This document shows, in pieces, positions 8,205 to 16,879 of a DNA stretch of 64,000 nucleotides. Below the pieces are notes generated by a model. That model saw nothing but the letters and a program-made list of their open reading frames with translations, did not search any database and was not told the origin of the DNA. The translations under genes and the position numbers were made by a program. The stretch is from CAIWHR01 sp035541655 (lineage in GTDB: Bacteria; Pseudomonadota; Gammaproteobacteria; Burkholderiales; Casimicrobiaceae): the NCBI GenBank assembly GCA_035541655.1, contig DATKMY010000096.1:76135-140134 (forward strand), in the 5' to 3' direction. The stretch's first letter is position 1. Each line of letters begins with the position of its first letter.

Positions 8205-9626
8205 CTACGTCATGAATCCCAGATCCGAGGTCGCGAACGCGCCCAGGTTCGGGAAAACCTGCGCGAGCGCCGTCGCCGGAACGCCGAACCACCTGGCGAG
8301 CGTCGCGCCGTACTGATCGACTGCCGTCGTCGGAATCCACCGACCTTCCTGCTCGGCGTCGTTGGGGCCTCCGAGCACAAGCTCGGGAAACGCGCCGTAG
8401 AAGCGGCCGCCCGCCACCGCATCGCCCAGGATGAAGTGATGACTGCCCCACGCGTGGTCGGTCCCGCCTCCGGATGCGGGCTGCAGCGTGCGGCCGAAAT
8501 CGGACAGCGTGAAGGTCGTCACCTGACTGCCCGCGCCGAGCGCCGCCATCGCGTCGTAGAACGCCTTCAGCGCGGGCGAGAGATCGGCAAAGAGCTTCTG
8601 CTGCCGATTGAGCTGGTCGCCGTGGGTGTCGAAGCTGCCGAGCTGCACGAAGAAGATCTGGCGTTGTGCGCCGATCAGGCTGCGCGCGGCGACCAGCGTC
8701 GCCACCCGGTGGAGCTGGTTGGCGATGTCGCTCGTGAGCGCGCTGAAGAACGGATCGACGACAGGCGAGGTGCCCGACAGGATCGGGTTGAGCGTCGTCG
8801 AAAGCGCGAGCCCCTGGTTGCCGACCGCCTGCAGCTGTGGCACGAACACGTTGTCGCCAGGCTGGCCGAGGAGGACTTTGACGGCCGCCAACCGCGCGTT
8901 TGCCGCCGCAGTGTTGGGGAAGCCCTGCAGCGCGAAGGAGCCCGTCACCGGAACCGAGAGCGATGCGCTCGCCGCGCCGCTCCCGAAGAGCACCGTGCCG
9001 TCGAGCGAGGTCACCACCGGCATCGTCGTGCTCGAGCCGGCGTTCAGACCGGCCACCTGATCGGCGATGCGGCCGCCCCAGCCGGTCGCCGACGGCATGG
9101 TCGAGATCGAGCTCTGCCACTGCGCCTGCTGGTCGGCATGCGAATAGAGCGACTGAGGCTGGATGCCCGCTGCGTACTGCGCCTGAGTGGTCGGCTGCGT
9201 GAGCGTGCCGACGTTGGCGAGCATCGCGAGCTTGTTCTTCGCGAACAGGCTCTGGAGCTCGATGAGCGCCGGATGCAGCCCGTAGGGCGTGCCTTCGTTG
9301 GCGGGCTGAATCGGCAGCAGCTGCGCCTTCGTGAGCTGGATCCCCGAGCTCGCCGGCCGCGCCGCGGCATAAGCGGCATATCCCGCGGCGTCGAGCGGCA
9401 CCACTGTGTTGTTGCCGTCGTTACCGCCGAACATGAACACGCAGACCAGCGCCTTGTAGCCGCTCGCGGCCGGAGCGCTCGTCGTGCTCGCGGCGGCGGC
9501 CGAGGCGATCGCCTGCAGTGCGTCGAAGCGCGCGGCGAGCCCGAGGGATCCGAGCGCGGCCATCCGGCGGACGAAGCCGCGCCGCGCGGGCGCCGAACAA
9601 CGGAACGAGGAGATCGGCTTGCTCAT
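8205..9626 (-). CDS. DUF1501 domain-containing exported protein
   Basis: 473 aa from the ATG ending at 9626, two bases after the stop of the DUF1800 gene. The N-terminus has twin-arginine-like export features (RRGFVRRMAALGSLGLAARF). DUF1501 motifs: KALVCVFMFGGNDGNNTVVP, LHPALIELQSLFAKNKLAMLANVGTL, FFVQLGSFDTHGDQL, TFTLSDFGRTL and GTDHAWGSHHFILG. The fold resembles sulfatase/alkaline phosphatase-like enzymes; no reaction is established for the family. Paired DUF1800/DUF1501 genes are common in proteobacteria and planctomycetes. Confidence 0.92.
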   Translation of the reverse strand: MSKPISSFRCSAPARRGFVRRMAALGSLGLAARFDALQAIASAAAASTTSAPAASGYKALVCVFMFGGNDGNNTVVPLDAAGYAAYAAARPASSGIQLTKAQLLPIQPANEGTPYGLHPALIELQSLFAKNKLAMLANVGTLTQPTTQAQYAAGIQPQSLYSHADQQAQWQSSISTMPSATGWGGRIADQVAGLNAGSSTTMPVVTSLDGTVLFGSGAASASLSVPVTGSFALQGFPNTAAANARLAAVKVLLGQPGDNVFVPQLQAVGNQGLALSTTLNPILSGTSPVVDPFFSALTSDIANQLHRVATLVAARSLIGAQRQIFFVQLGSFDTHGDQLNRQQKLFADLSPALKAFYDAMAALGAGSQVTTFTLSDFGRTLQPASGGGTDHAWGSHHFILGDAVAGGRFYGAFPELVLGGPNDAEQEGRWIPTTAVDQYGATLARWFGVPATALAQVFPNLGAFATSDLGFMT

Positions 9627-9628
9627 GG

Positions 9629-11350
9629 TTAGCGCTCCACTTGGTATTGCGGCGAAGTGACGACGAGGTAGAACGCCGTCTTCGCACGCGTCAGCGTGTC
9701 GGACGCCGGCACTGCGCCAACCGCGGTCGCGAGCGTCGTTTGCATCGCGGCGGGCATCGTTCCGTGGAAGAACAGCGCGTTCAGTTCCGCGATGAGCGCG
9801 GCCGGGTTCGCCGCCAGCGCTTGCCAGGGCGTCCAATTCGGCTGCGTACCGATCGCCCCCGGCAGCGTCGCGAGCGGAGGTATCGAGCCGAACACGAACG
9901 TGTTGCCGAAGTTGTAGAGGCTGATCGTGGTCGCGGCGTTGCGCAGCGCGAACTCCGGCGCCTGCACGCTCAACCCTGTCGGCATGTAGTTCGGCGGGTA
10001 GTAGTTGAAGACCGACGGCGCGTTGAACAGGTTCTCGCCCATGTTCTCTGCGCTGCTCGCGAGATATACCCCGTCCGAAGCCGCTCCCGCGGCGCGCGCG
10101 ATCGCGGTGACCAGGAGCACCGGCTCGCGAACTTTGCCGTACGCCGCCGCGCTCTGCGTGTCTCCGCGGGCTTCCGGATCGGTGAGAATCGCGGCAACGA
10201 TCGCCTTCAGATCTCCGCGCACGCCGGCGCCGTTGTCGGCGAAAACCGCCGCCACCCGGGCCACAAAGGCAGGCGAGGGGTTGCTGGTGACGAGTTTCTG
10301 GATGAGCTGGCGCCCGATGAACGGCCCGACGTTCGGGTGGGTGAAGATGTTGTGGATCGCGAATGCGAGGTCGACGTTCATCGGCTTCCCGGCCGAGTCG
10401 GTCACCTCGCCCAACAACTCCTTGGCGCCCGTGTCGTGATTGGAAGGCACTCCGACCATCGGCCCGTTGAAGTTCTTCGGATTGTGCATGTGCTGCACCG
10501 CGCCGGACGGCAGCGGATAGGTCCACCCGGTGTAGACGTGCGCGAAGCCCTCGACCGTGTCCTGCTCATAGGTCGGGATCGGGAATCCGGCGCTGTCGAG
10601 GAGCTGGGTGCCGTCCGCGTTGAGCTCCCACAGCCCGATCGAGAAGAGCTGCATCAGCTCGCGCGCATAGTTCTCGTTCGGATTGACGGCACCCGCGGGC
10701 TTGTCGTTGTTGACCATGTTCAGGTAGTCGCCCATCACCGGGGACAGCGTCACCTTGGTCATCAGGTCCTCGAAGTTCCCGAACGCCCCGTCGAGCAGGA
10801 TCTGCTGGTACTGCGCCATTCCGTAGACCTGCGGCACCACCACGCCGGACGTCACGAAGATCTGCGACAGCGCGAAGGCGACGCGCTGACGCAGCTGGTC
10901 GGGGTTGGCAAGCGCGTTCTGGAAGAACGCATTGCGCAGGAGGAAGAGCGAGTAGTTGTTGCGCAGGCATTGCGCATCCGGACTCGTCGCGCAGTAAGTG
11001 GTGGCGTCGATCGGCACCGCGGGAAATGTCGGGTAGCGCGAGCCCGTGGCCGCGAACTGCTCGGCGAGCCACCCCTGCACTCCGATCGCCTGCACGTGCG
11101 CGACGAGCGCATCGGTGGGACCGAAGCTCGACTGCTCGAGCAGTCGCGTGGCATCGGCCCGGTCGAGCAGGCTGGCCGCCTCGCTGCTCGAAGCGACGAG
11201 CGAGAAAAGTGCCGAAAGGGCGACCGCGAGCGAGCATCGTGCAATTCCGCGCGCCGTGAAACAGGGGGCCGCGGGCTCTTCTGCGCCTGTGTTGCCTTTC
11301 GATGCGAAGGTCATCGTTTGCTCTCCAGCAGCTCCCATCTCGGGTTTCAT
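9629..11350 (-). CDS. DUF1800 domain-containing exported protein
   Basis: 573 aa with a hydrophobic export segment ~residues 37-58 (ARCSLAVALSALFSLVASSSEA); a second ATG 12 codons in (MTFASKG) is also possible. DUF1800 signatures: RLLEQSSFGPTDALVAHVQ, NYSLFLLRNAFFQNALANPDQLRQRVAFALSQIFV, YLNMVNNDKPAGAVNPNENYARELMQLFSIG, and HNIFTHPNVGPFIGRQLIQKLV. Function unknown; the partner DUF1501 gene follows after 2 bp, so the products probably act together in the envelope. Confidence 0.92.
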   Translation of the reverse strand: MKPEMGAAGEQTMTFASKGNTGAEEPAAPCFTARGIARCSLAVALSALFSLVASSSEAASLLDRADATRLLEQSSFGPTDALVAHVQAIGVQGWLAEQFAATGSRYPTFPAVPIDATTYCATSPDAQCLRNNYSLFLLRNAFFQNALANPDQLRQRVAFALSQIFVTSGVVVPQVYGMAQYQQILLDGAFGNFEDLMTKVTLSPVMGDYLNMVNNDKPAGAVNPNENYARELMQLFSIGLWELNADGTQLLDSAGFPIPTYEQDTVEGFAHVYTGWTYPLPSGAVQHMHNPKNFNGPMVGVPSNHDTGAKELLGEVTDSAGKPMNVDLAFAIHNIFTHPNVGPFIGRQLIQKLVTSNPSPAFVARVAAVFADNGAGVRGDLKAIVAAILTDPEARGDTQSAAAYGKVREPVLLVTAIARAAGAASDGVYLASSAENMGENLFNAPSVFNYYPPNYMPTGLSVQAPEFALRNAATTISLYNFGNTFVFGSIPPLATLPGAIGTQPNWTPWQALAANPAALIAELNALFFHGTMPAAMQTTLATAVGAVPASDTLTRAKTAFYLVVTSPQYQVER

Positions 11351-11706
11351 GGATCGGTCGCTTGTGCGTCTCTAGGATGGATGCGGGCACTCTGTCACCC
11401 GCGTGATCCAAACGCCGCTGCGCTGCCGATCGTTTACGGATCTTTGTAAATCGATGTGACAACAGAGGGCGGAGTCTGCTTGTCGTGTACAGCGCCACGG
11501 CTTCGTGAGATCGCGCGCGATCATCGGCGACAGCGCGGCGAAAGCTGGGCGACAGCAACGCCACGCACGCGATTGCGCCGCCGCCCGTCATCGTGCACCG
11601 ACCTGTCGGGAACGAGGTATTGCCGAACGGGCTATTGCCTCGTCGACGCCGCCGAAGGGCATGCGCGCCGACCGACGGGGAATCGACCGCTATCGCGGTG
11701 CGGGCG
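11351..11706. other. Intergenic stretch without a convincing gene
   Basis: This gap separates the PEBP gene from the DUF1800 gene, both on the minus strand. It probably carries the DUF1800 promoter near 11360-11460, where the sequence is locally AT-richer. An 88-codon plus-strand frame at 11456-11722 has arginine-rich composition typical of antisense GC-rich noise and no ribosome site. I see no RNA gene here. Confidence 0.5.
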
Positions 11707-12321
11707 TCATCGCCGCTTCTGATACGTGCCGACCAGCGTTGCCTGCGCGAGTACGTGTCCCCGCATCGCCTGCTCCAGCGCCGCCTTGTTCGGGCGCTTG
11801 AGATCGGTCAGTACGGTATCGAGCGCGTACAGTTTGTGGAAATAGCGGTGGCGTCCGACGGGCGGACACGGCCCGCCGTAGGCCGCGCGTCCCCAATCGT
11901 TGACGCCCTCGCGCGTGCCCGAGGGTAAAGCAGCCGTCTCGACGGCTTCGGGCAGGCCGGCCGCCTTCGAGTCGATGTTGTAGAGGACCCAGTGCACCCA
12001 CGTCATCTCGGGTGCCGCAGGGTCCGGTGCATCGGGGTCATCGACGATGAGCGCGAAACTCTTCGTGCCCGCAGGGGCGCCGCTCCATGCAAGTGGCGGC
12101 GAAATATCCTTCCCGTCGCAGGTGTAGAGCGATGGTATCGAACCGTTGGGAGAGAAGGCGTTGGAAGCAATCTTGAGGGTCATCGAGTTGTCCTCCGCGC
12201 AGGCGGGCAGCGGGCTTACGCTGCAAAGCGCGAGAAGGCCTGTCGCCACTGCCGCACCCGATCGCCGCAGGGTTCGGATCGCAGAGAACACGACAACGTC
12301 AGTCACGGCCGCCGGGTGCAC
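11707..12321 (-). CDS. YbhB/YbcL-family PEBP protein, exported
   Basis: 204 aa from a GTG. A signal peptide ends near PLPACAED. The mature protein is a phosphatidylethanolamine-binding (Raf kinase inhibitor-like) domain: IPSLYTCDGKDISPPLAWSGAP, SFALIVDDPDAPDP, WVHWVLYNID and YGGPCPPVGRHRYFHKLYALD. These form the anion-binding pocket (Asp-Pro, His, Gly-Pro-x-Pro-Pro). Its ligand in bacteria is unknown. The Cys at the export cleavage region raises the possibility of a lipoprotein, but the sequence is not a good lipobox. Confidence 0.9.
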   Translation of the reverse strand: MHPAAVTDVVVFSAIRTLRRSGAAVATGLLALCSVSPLPACAEDNSMTLKIASNAFSPNGSIPSLYTCDGKDISPPLAWSGAPAGTKSFALIVDDPDAPDPAAPEMTWVHWVLYNIDSKAAGLPEAVETAALPSGTREGVNDWGRAAYGGPCPPVGRHRYFHKLYALDTVLTDLKRPNKAALEQAMRGHVLAQATLVGTYQKRR

Positions 12322-12468
12322 TAAGCGACTTGATGAAGCTGCATCTTACGCTGTTCAAGTCGGCGCGGTTCGCGCAGATCGGGGCTGGCTGGAATGCCAG
12401 CGATTTGTCAGGTGGCGGTATCATTCGTCGCCTGCATTTGTTTCGCGCAAAAGGACAGGAGGAGAGTC

Positions 12469-13428
12469 ATGGAAAGTCCCGGAAAGCGGCTGCGGCGGCT
12501 GATCGAGGCGCCGGCGATTCTGGTGATGCCGGGTGTGTTCGACGGCTTTTCGACGCGGCTCGTCACTCGCGCTGGCTATCGGGCGGCGTTCATCACCGGC
12601 AGCGGCGTGAGCGAGAGCCGACTGGGGCAGCCCGACGTCGGGCTGATGGGTCTCGACGAGAACGTCGCTGCCGCGCGCGCGATCGCGGCGTGCGCGCCGG
12701 ATCTGTTGCTGCTCGCCGATGCCGACACCGGATACGGAAACGCACTCAACGTCTATCACACGCTGCGCGCGTTCGAGCGCGCCGGCGTGGCGGGCCTGAT
12801 GCTCGAGGACCAGGTCTGGCCGAAGCGCTGCGGACACATGAGGGGCAAGGAGGTGATCTCCGCCGAGGAGATGGTGCAGAAGATCCGCGCTGCGGCCGAG
12901 GCGCGCGTCGATCCCGACTTCGTGATCAAGTCGCGCACCGACGTGCTCGCCACTCACGGCCTCGCCGAGGCGGTGCACCGTCTCAACTTGTACGCGGAAG
13001 CCGGCGCCGATCTGCTGTTCGCCGACGCAGCGCTGTCGGTTGAGCAGATCCGCACGATCGCGCGCGAGACGACGAAGCCCGTGTCGGTGAACATGGGCTT
13101 CGGCATTCGCCAGCGTTCGACGACGCCGCTGCTGTCCGCGAGGGAGCTGCAGGACCTCGGCGTCGCAGCGGTCATCTATCCGCGCCTGCTCACCGCCTGC
13201 GCACTGCGCGGGATGCAGACCGGGCTCGCGCTGCTCAAGGAATCGCTCGACAGCGGAAAGCCGGTCGACAGGCCCGACGCGCTGGTGTCGTTCGAGGAGT
13301 TGCACGAGATCATGGCGCTCTCCGAGGTCGAGGCGCTCGAGCAACGCTTCCTCACCGCGTCGCAGCTCGAAGCGAAGTATGGCGCGAGCGGCGAGGGCTC
13401 TCCGCGCCGGCCGGCGATCGTAGGCTGA
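12469..13428 (+). CDS. Isocitrate lyase/PEP mutase superfamily enzyme
   Basis: 319 aa from the ATG at 12469, preceded by a strong AGGAGGAGA site. Superfamily features: ILVMPGVFDGFSTRLVTRAGYRAAFITGSGVS (substrate loop), LLLADADTGYGNALNVYHTLRAFERAGVAGLMLEDQVWPKRCGH (Mg-binding Asp residues and ED), DFVIKSRTDVLA, GADLLFADA. The typical catalytic Cys of methylisocitrate lyase (KKCGH) appears as KRCGH. Candidates are oxaloacetate decarboxylase, 2,3-dimethylmalate lyase or carboxyphosphonoenolpyruvate mutase-like enzymes. The neighbouring amidohydrolase and Bug receptor suggest catabolism of a dicarboxylate-type compound. Confidence 0.88.
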   Translation: MESPGKRLRRLIEAPAILVMPGVFDGFSTRLVTRAGYRAAFITGSGVSESRLGQPDVGLMGLDENVAAARAIAACAPDLLLLADADTGYGNALNVYHTLRAFERAGVAGLMLEDQVWPKRCGHMRGKEVISAEEMVQKIRAAAEARVDPDFVIKSRTDVLATHGLAEAVHRLNLYAEAGADLLFADAALSVEQIRTIARETTKPVSVNMGFGIRQRSTTPLLSARELQDLGVAAVIYPRLLTACALRGMQTGLALLKESLDSGKPVDRPDALVSFEELHEIMALSEVEALEQRFLTASQLEAKYGASGEGSPRRPAIVG

Positions 13429-13432
13429 TTCG

Positions 13433-14275
13433 ATGGCGATTGCGCCCGGCGGCGCGCGGCCCTTGCGCGCGATCGATTGCCACGCGCACGTGATGCGGCG
13501 CGACCTGCCGCTCGCCTCGGAACGCCACTCCGCGCCGAAGCGCGACGTGAGCGTCGAGGAATTTCTCGGCGTTCTCGACGCGAACGGGATTTCGCACGGC
13601 GTGCTCACCGCTCCGAGCTTCTACGGCACCGACAACCAGTTGCTGCTGAGGGCGCTCGCCGCGCATTCCGACCGGCTGCGGGGCACCGCGATCGTCGGAC
13701 CGGACACGCCACCGGAAACGCTGGCGGAGATGGCGGGCACAGGCGTTGCGGGCATCCGTCTCAACTGGTTCCGGCGCGACACGCTGCCGGACGTCGCGGG
13801 TGCCGGGTATCGGCGCCTGTTCGAGAACGTGCGCGCGCAGCGCTGGCAGGTCGAGATCTATCTCGAGGGACACAAGCTCGCAGGCGTATTGCCGCGCCTG
13901 CGCGAATCGGGCGTACGCGTGGTCGTCGATCACTTCGGCTCGCCCGATCCGGCCCTCGGCGTCGATTGCGCCGGCTTTCGTGAAGTGCTGAAGGGCGTAC
14001 AGGCGGGCGATACCTGGGTGAAGCTCTCCGCCCCGTATCGCCTCGGAGGCGCGGACCCGCAGCGCTACGTCGACGCGCTCCTCGCGACGGGGGGACCCTC
14101 GCAGCTCGTCTGGGCGAGCGACTGGCCGTTCGTCGGCTACGAGGAAGCGATCACGTACCGCCAGTGCGTCGATTGGCTCGTCGCATGGATCCCCGATGAG
14201 GCGGTGCGCCGCGTCGTCCTCGTCGACACGCCGTCGTCGCTATTCGGGTTCGGGGCAACGCAGAGTGGCAACTGA
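13433..14275 (+). CDS. Amidohydrolase family (COG3618-like) metal-dependent hydrolase
   Basis: 280 aa TIM-barrel hydrolase. Seen: AIDCHAHVM (metal-binding HxH on strand 1), VAGIRLNWFRRD, LEGHKLAG, VVVDHFGSPDPA (His on strand 5), and WASDWPFVGYE (terminal Asp). This pattern fits 2-pyrone-4,6-dicarboxylate lactonase or L-fuconolactonase relatives. It starts 4 bp after the lyase gene and is followed by a Bug receptor, implying uptake and ring or lactone opening of an organic acid. The exact substrate cannot be read from sequence. Confidence 0.88.
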   Translation: MAIAPGGARPLRAIDCHAHVMRRDLPLASERHSAPKRDVSVEEFLGVLDANGISHGVLTAPSFYGTDNQLLLRALAAHSDRLRGTAIVGPDTPPETLAEMAGTGVAGIRLNWFRRDTLPDVAGAGYRRLFENVRAQRWQVEIYLEGHKLAGVLPRLRESGVRVVVDHFGSPDPALGVDCAGFREVLKGVQAGDTWVKLSAPYRLGGADPQRYVDALLATGGPSQLVWASDWPFVGYEEAITYRQCVDWLVAWIPDEAVRRVVLVDTPSSLFGFGATQSGN

Positions 14276-14300
14276 ACATCCACGAGGAGGGAGCCGATTC

Positions 14301-15257
14301 ATGGTCGCGACGAAATCATCGCTGCGCGCATTGGGTGCACTTGGGCTCGCGCTCGCTTCCGCCGTTGCGCTCGCCGCCGATACGCTCAAGGTCATCGTGC
14401 CGACGGCGCCGGGCGGCGGCACCGACGGCTACTTCCGCGTTCTCGCGCACGAGGCCGAGCCGCTGCTGGGCGAAACGGTCATCATCGTGAACGTGCCCGG
14501 CGCCGGCGGCACGATCGGCGTCACGCAGATGGTGCGCGCCACCGACAACCAGACCGTCGCCGGGGTTTGGCTCGGACCGATCACCGTGTCGCCGAACACG
14601 ATGAAGGTTCCGTACACGCCGAGCGACTACGTTGCGGTCCTGCAGGTGTCGAGTGCGCCCTACATCGTCTGCGTGCATCCCGAGTTCCCGGCGAACGACG
14701 GCGCGAGCCTCATCGCCGAGCTGAAGAAGAACCCGGACAAGTACACGTACGGCAACGACGGCCTCGGCGGACCGGGTCACCTCGGCATGGCGCGGATACT
14801 CAAGGCGACGGGGGGCTCCGCGCGCGACATCCCGTTCAAGGGCGCGGGCGAGACGCTGCAGAATTTCCTCGGCAAGCACGTGGACATCTATGTCGGGTCG
14901 ATCCCGCCGATCCTGCCCCACGTGCAGCAGGGGAAGGCGAAGTGCCTGCTCGTGACCTCCGCCGAGCGGGTCGCCGCGATGCCGCAGGCCGCGGGGCTCA
15001 AAGACCTGGGAATCCCGCAGCAGGAGACGATCCTCTGGCGCGCTCTCATCGCGCCGAAATCGATGCCACCCGAGCGCGTGACGAAGATCGAGGCCGCCTT
15101 CGAGAAGGCCGCGACCTCGCCGGCATCGAAGAAGTTTCTCGAGGACGCCGGCGAGCAGGTGGAGATCCGAAAGGGCCAGGCGCTGCGCGACTACATCGAT
15201 CGCGAATATGCGGAGATGGGCGCGATCGCCAAGTCGCTGAAGCTCGTGCCGCAGTAA
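14301..15257 (+). CDS. Tripartite tricarboxylate transporter receptor (Bug/TctC family)
   Basis: 318 aa, the usual Bug length. The ATG at 14301 follows GGAGG and opens a signal peptide (LRALGALGLALASAVALA). Mature motifs: LKVIVPTAPGGGTDGYFR, VIIVNVPGAGGTIGVTQM, YTYGNDGLGGPGHLGMA, and PFKGAGETLQNFLGKHVDIYVG. It binds a carboxylate ligand in the periplasm. No TctA/TctB membrane partners are present, as is common for orphan Bug genes. Position after the lyase and hydrolase suggests it captures their substrate. Confidence 0.93.
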   Translation: MVATKSSLRALGALGLALASAVALAADTLKVIVPTAPGGGTDGYFRVLAHEAEPLLGETVIIVNVPGAGGTIGVTQMVRATDNQTVAGVWLGPITVSPNTMKVPYTPSDYVAVLQVSSAPYIVCVHPEFPANDGASLIAELKKNPDKYTYGNDGLGGPGHLGMARILKATGGSARDIPFKGAGETLQNFLGKHVDIYVGSIPPILPHVQQGKAKCLLVTSAERVAAMPQAAGLKDLGIPQQETILWRALIAPKSMPPERVTKIEAAFEKAATSPASKKFLEDAGEQVEIRKGQALRDYIDREYAEMGAIAKSLKLVPQ

Positions 15258-15258
15258 A

Positions 15259-15297
15259 GCATTCCGCGCGGGACCGGCGCGCGGGGACGCGGAATGC
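15259..15297. terminator. Inverted repeat between convergent genes (bidirectional terminator)
   Basis: GCATTCCGCG (15259-15268) is exactly repeated in inverse as CGCGGAATGC (15288-15297) with a 19-nt GC-rich loop. It begins two bases after the Bug stop codon and lies before the 3' end of the minus-strand ppiC-like gene. There is no T-tract, as often seen in GC-rich genomes. Confidence 0.6.
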
Positions 15298-15335
15298 GAA
15301 AGCTCCCCGCGGACGGGGGCCGGCGGCTAGTCAGC

Positions 15336-16118
15336 CTATTGGACGAGCGGGCTCGAGGCGGCGCCGAGATCCACGCCTTCGATGCGGGCGCTCCCCGCGA
15401 GCACCCGAACGTACTGCGCAAGAGCGCGCTCCTCGGATCGCGCCGTCAGCCGATCGGCAATGGAGCCGCGCACCTCGTCGTAAGGAATCGCGCGACCGGG
15501 AATCCGCCGTACCACCTCGACGACGTGGAAGCCGAAGCGCGTCCGAACGAGCTGCGGCAGGACGCCGACGTCGGACTTGCCGAACAGCGCCTGCTCGAAC
15601 TCGGGCGCCATCTGGCCACGGCCGAATTGGCCGAGATTGCCGCCCTGCGCGCCGGACGGGCAATTCGAGAGATCCCGCGCCCGTTCCGCGAACAGCGTCG
15701 AATCAGCGAGGATTTCGGACAATGCGCGCTCGGCCACGTCGCGCAGCGCGTTGACGGGCGTCCCCTTCGTCACGGCGAAGAGAATGTGGCGTGCCTCGAT
15801 CAGCTCGCCGGCGGCGTGGCGCTCCGGATGCGAGTCGTAGTAGCGCCGGCATTCCTCTTCGGTCGGACTCGGAACGCGGATGTCGGCTTCGATGACGGCG
15901 GCGATCACCGCGTCTTCGTCGGCGCGGCTCGCGAAGCACACCTGCGCGCGCGGCGCGCCTCCTTCGAGCAACCCGAGCGCTCCTGCGCGCTGCAGCAGCA
16001 GTTCGCGCACCGCGAGCGAGCGACGCGCAGCGGCGCCGCGATCCCGCGCATCGACGAAGAGCTTCGCCTCGCGCTCGAGCGCTTCGTCGCCAAGGGTGAT
16101 TCCGTTGATCGACAGCAT
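15336..16118 (-). CDS. Peptidyl-prolyl cis-trans isomerase (parvulin/PpiC type) of the nar operon
   Basis: 260 aa from the ATG ending at 16118, 65 bp after narI. Residues ~1-100 form a helical N-terminal chaperone-like part (LFVDARDRGAAARRSLAVRELLLQRAGALGL). Residues ~105-225 are a parvulin domain: LIEARHILFAVTKGT, NCPSGAQGGNLGQFGRGQMAPEFEQALF, VRTRFGFHVVEVVRRIPG. No signal peptide is visible, so it is probably cytoplasmic, like NifM. Parvulins are known at the end of nar operons in Pseudomonas and betaproteobacteria and are thought to help fold nitrate reductase subunits. Confidence 0.9.
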   Translation of the reverse strand: MLSINGITLGDEALEREAKLFVDARDRGAAARRSLAVRELLLQRAGALGLLEGGAPRAQVCFASRADEDAVIAAVIEADIRVPSPTEEECRRYYDSHPERHAAGELIEARHILFAVTKGTPVNALRDVAERALSEILADSTLFAERARDLSNCPSGAQGGNLGQFGRGQMAPEFEQALFGKSDVGVLPQLVRTRFGFHVVEVVRRIPGRAIPYDEVRGSIADRLTARSEERALAQYVRVLAGSARIEGVDLGAASSPLVQ

Positions 16119-16183
16119 CGTGCCTCTGCGGAAACTCTGGATGGCTCCTCGGGGAATGCGCTCGCGGACGCCGCGCACGCCTT

Positions 16184-16867
16184 TCACCGGCTGCGCACGA
16201 TCTGGTAGGCGCGCGTCAGATACCCGAGCGTGGCGAAGCCGCTCCAGATGTGGACCAGACGGGAGAACGGAAAGACGAGAAAGATCGTCATCCCCAGCAC
16301 CAGGTGGATCTTGAACACGAGAGGCGCTCCCGAGACGAGAGGCGCGGCATCTCCCTGAAAGCTCACCACGTGCTGCGCCCACGTCATCAGCCGCACCATC
16401 TCGCCGCCGTCGAGGTGCTCCAGCGAAGCCAAAATGGAGCAGAGCCCGAGCGCGAGCTGGATCAGCAGCAGCCACAGCACGACCCAGTCCATCGTCGTTG
16501 TCGTCGCGCGGATCCGCGGCTCGCTGTAGCGGCGATGCATCAGCACCGCAATGCCCACCAGCATTACGAGGCCGAACAGCCCGCCCGCGCCGATCGCGAG
16601 GATCTGCTTCGCGGGCGCCGTCACGCCGAGCGCATGCCAGACGCCGATCGGCGTCAGCAGCCCGACCAGGTGGCCGAAGAAGATTCCCAGGATGCCGATG
16701 TGAAAGAGATTCGACCCCAATCGAAGCTGACCGCGCTTGAGGAGCTGCGACGAGTCGCTCTTCCACGTGTATTGCTCGCGATCGAAGCGAATCAGGCTGC
16801 CGATCAGGAATACCGCGCCGGCGAGATACGGATAGATGCCGAAGAGCAGCATGTCCACGTAGTTCAT
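16184..16867 (-). CDS. narI: Respiratory nitrate reductase gamma subunit (cytochrome b) NarI
   Basis: 227 aa integral membrane subunit with about five hydrophobic segments. It starts MNYVDMLLFGIYPYLAGAVF and carries the haem-ligating histidines in NLFHIGILGIFFGHLVGL and near the C-terminus in KIHLVLGMTIFLVFPFSRLVHIWS. It oxidises quinol on the periplasmic side and passes electrons through two b haems to NarH. It follows narJ by 12 bp in the order narG-H-J-I. Confidence 0.96.
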   Translation of the reverse strand: MNYVDMLLFGIYPYLAGAVFLIGSLIRFDREQYTWKSDSSQLLKRGQLRLGSNLFHIGILGIFFGHLVGLLTPIGVWHALGVTAPAKQILAIGAGGLFGLVMLVGIAVLMHRRYSEPRIRATTTTMDWVVLWLLLIQLALGLCSILASLEHLDGGEMVRLMTWAQHVVSFQGDAAPLVSGAPLVFKIHLVLGMTIFLVFPFSRLVHIWSGFATLGYLTRAYQIVRSR

Positions 16868-16879
16868 CGCCCCGACTCC

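Noticed and set aside
11456..11722. 88-codon plus-strand frame in the DUF1800/PEBP gap
   Set aside because: Arg-rich, no ribosome site, overlaps the PEBP 3' end, no recognisable domain.
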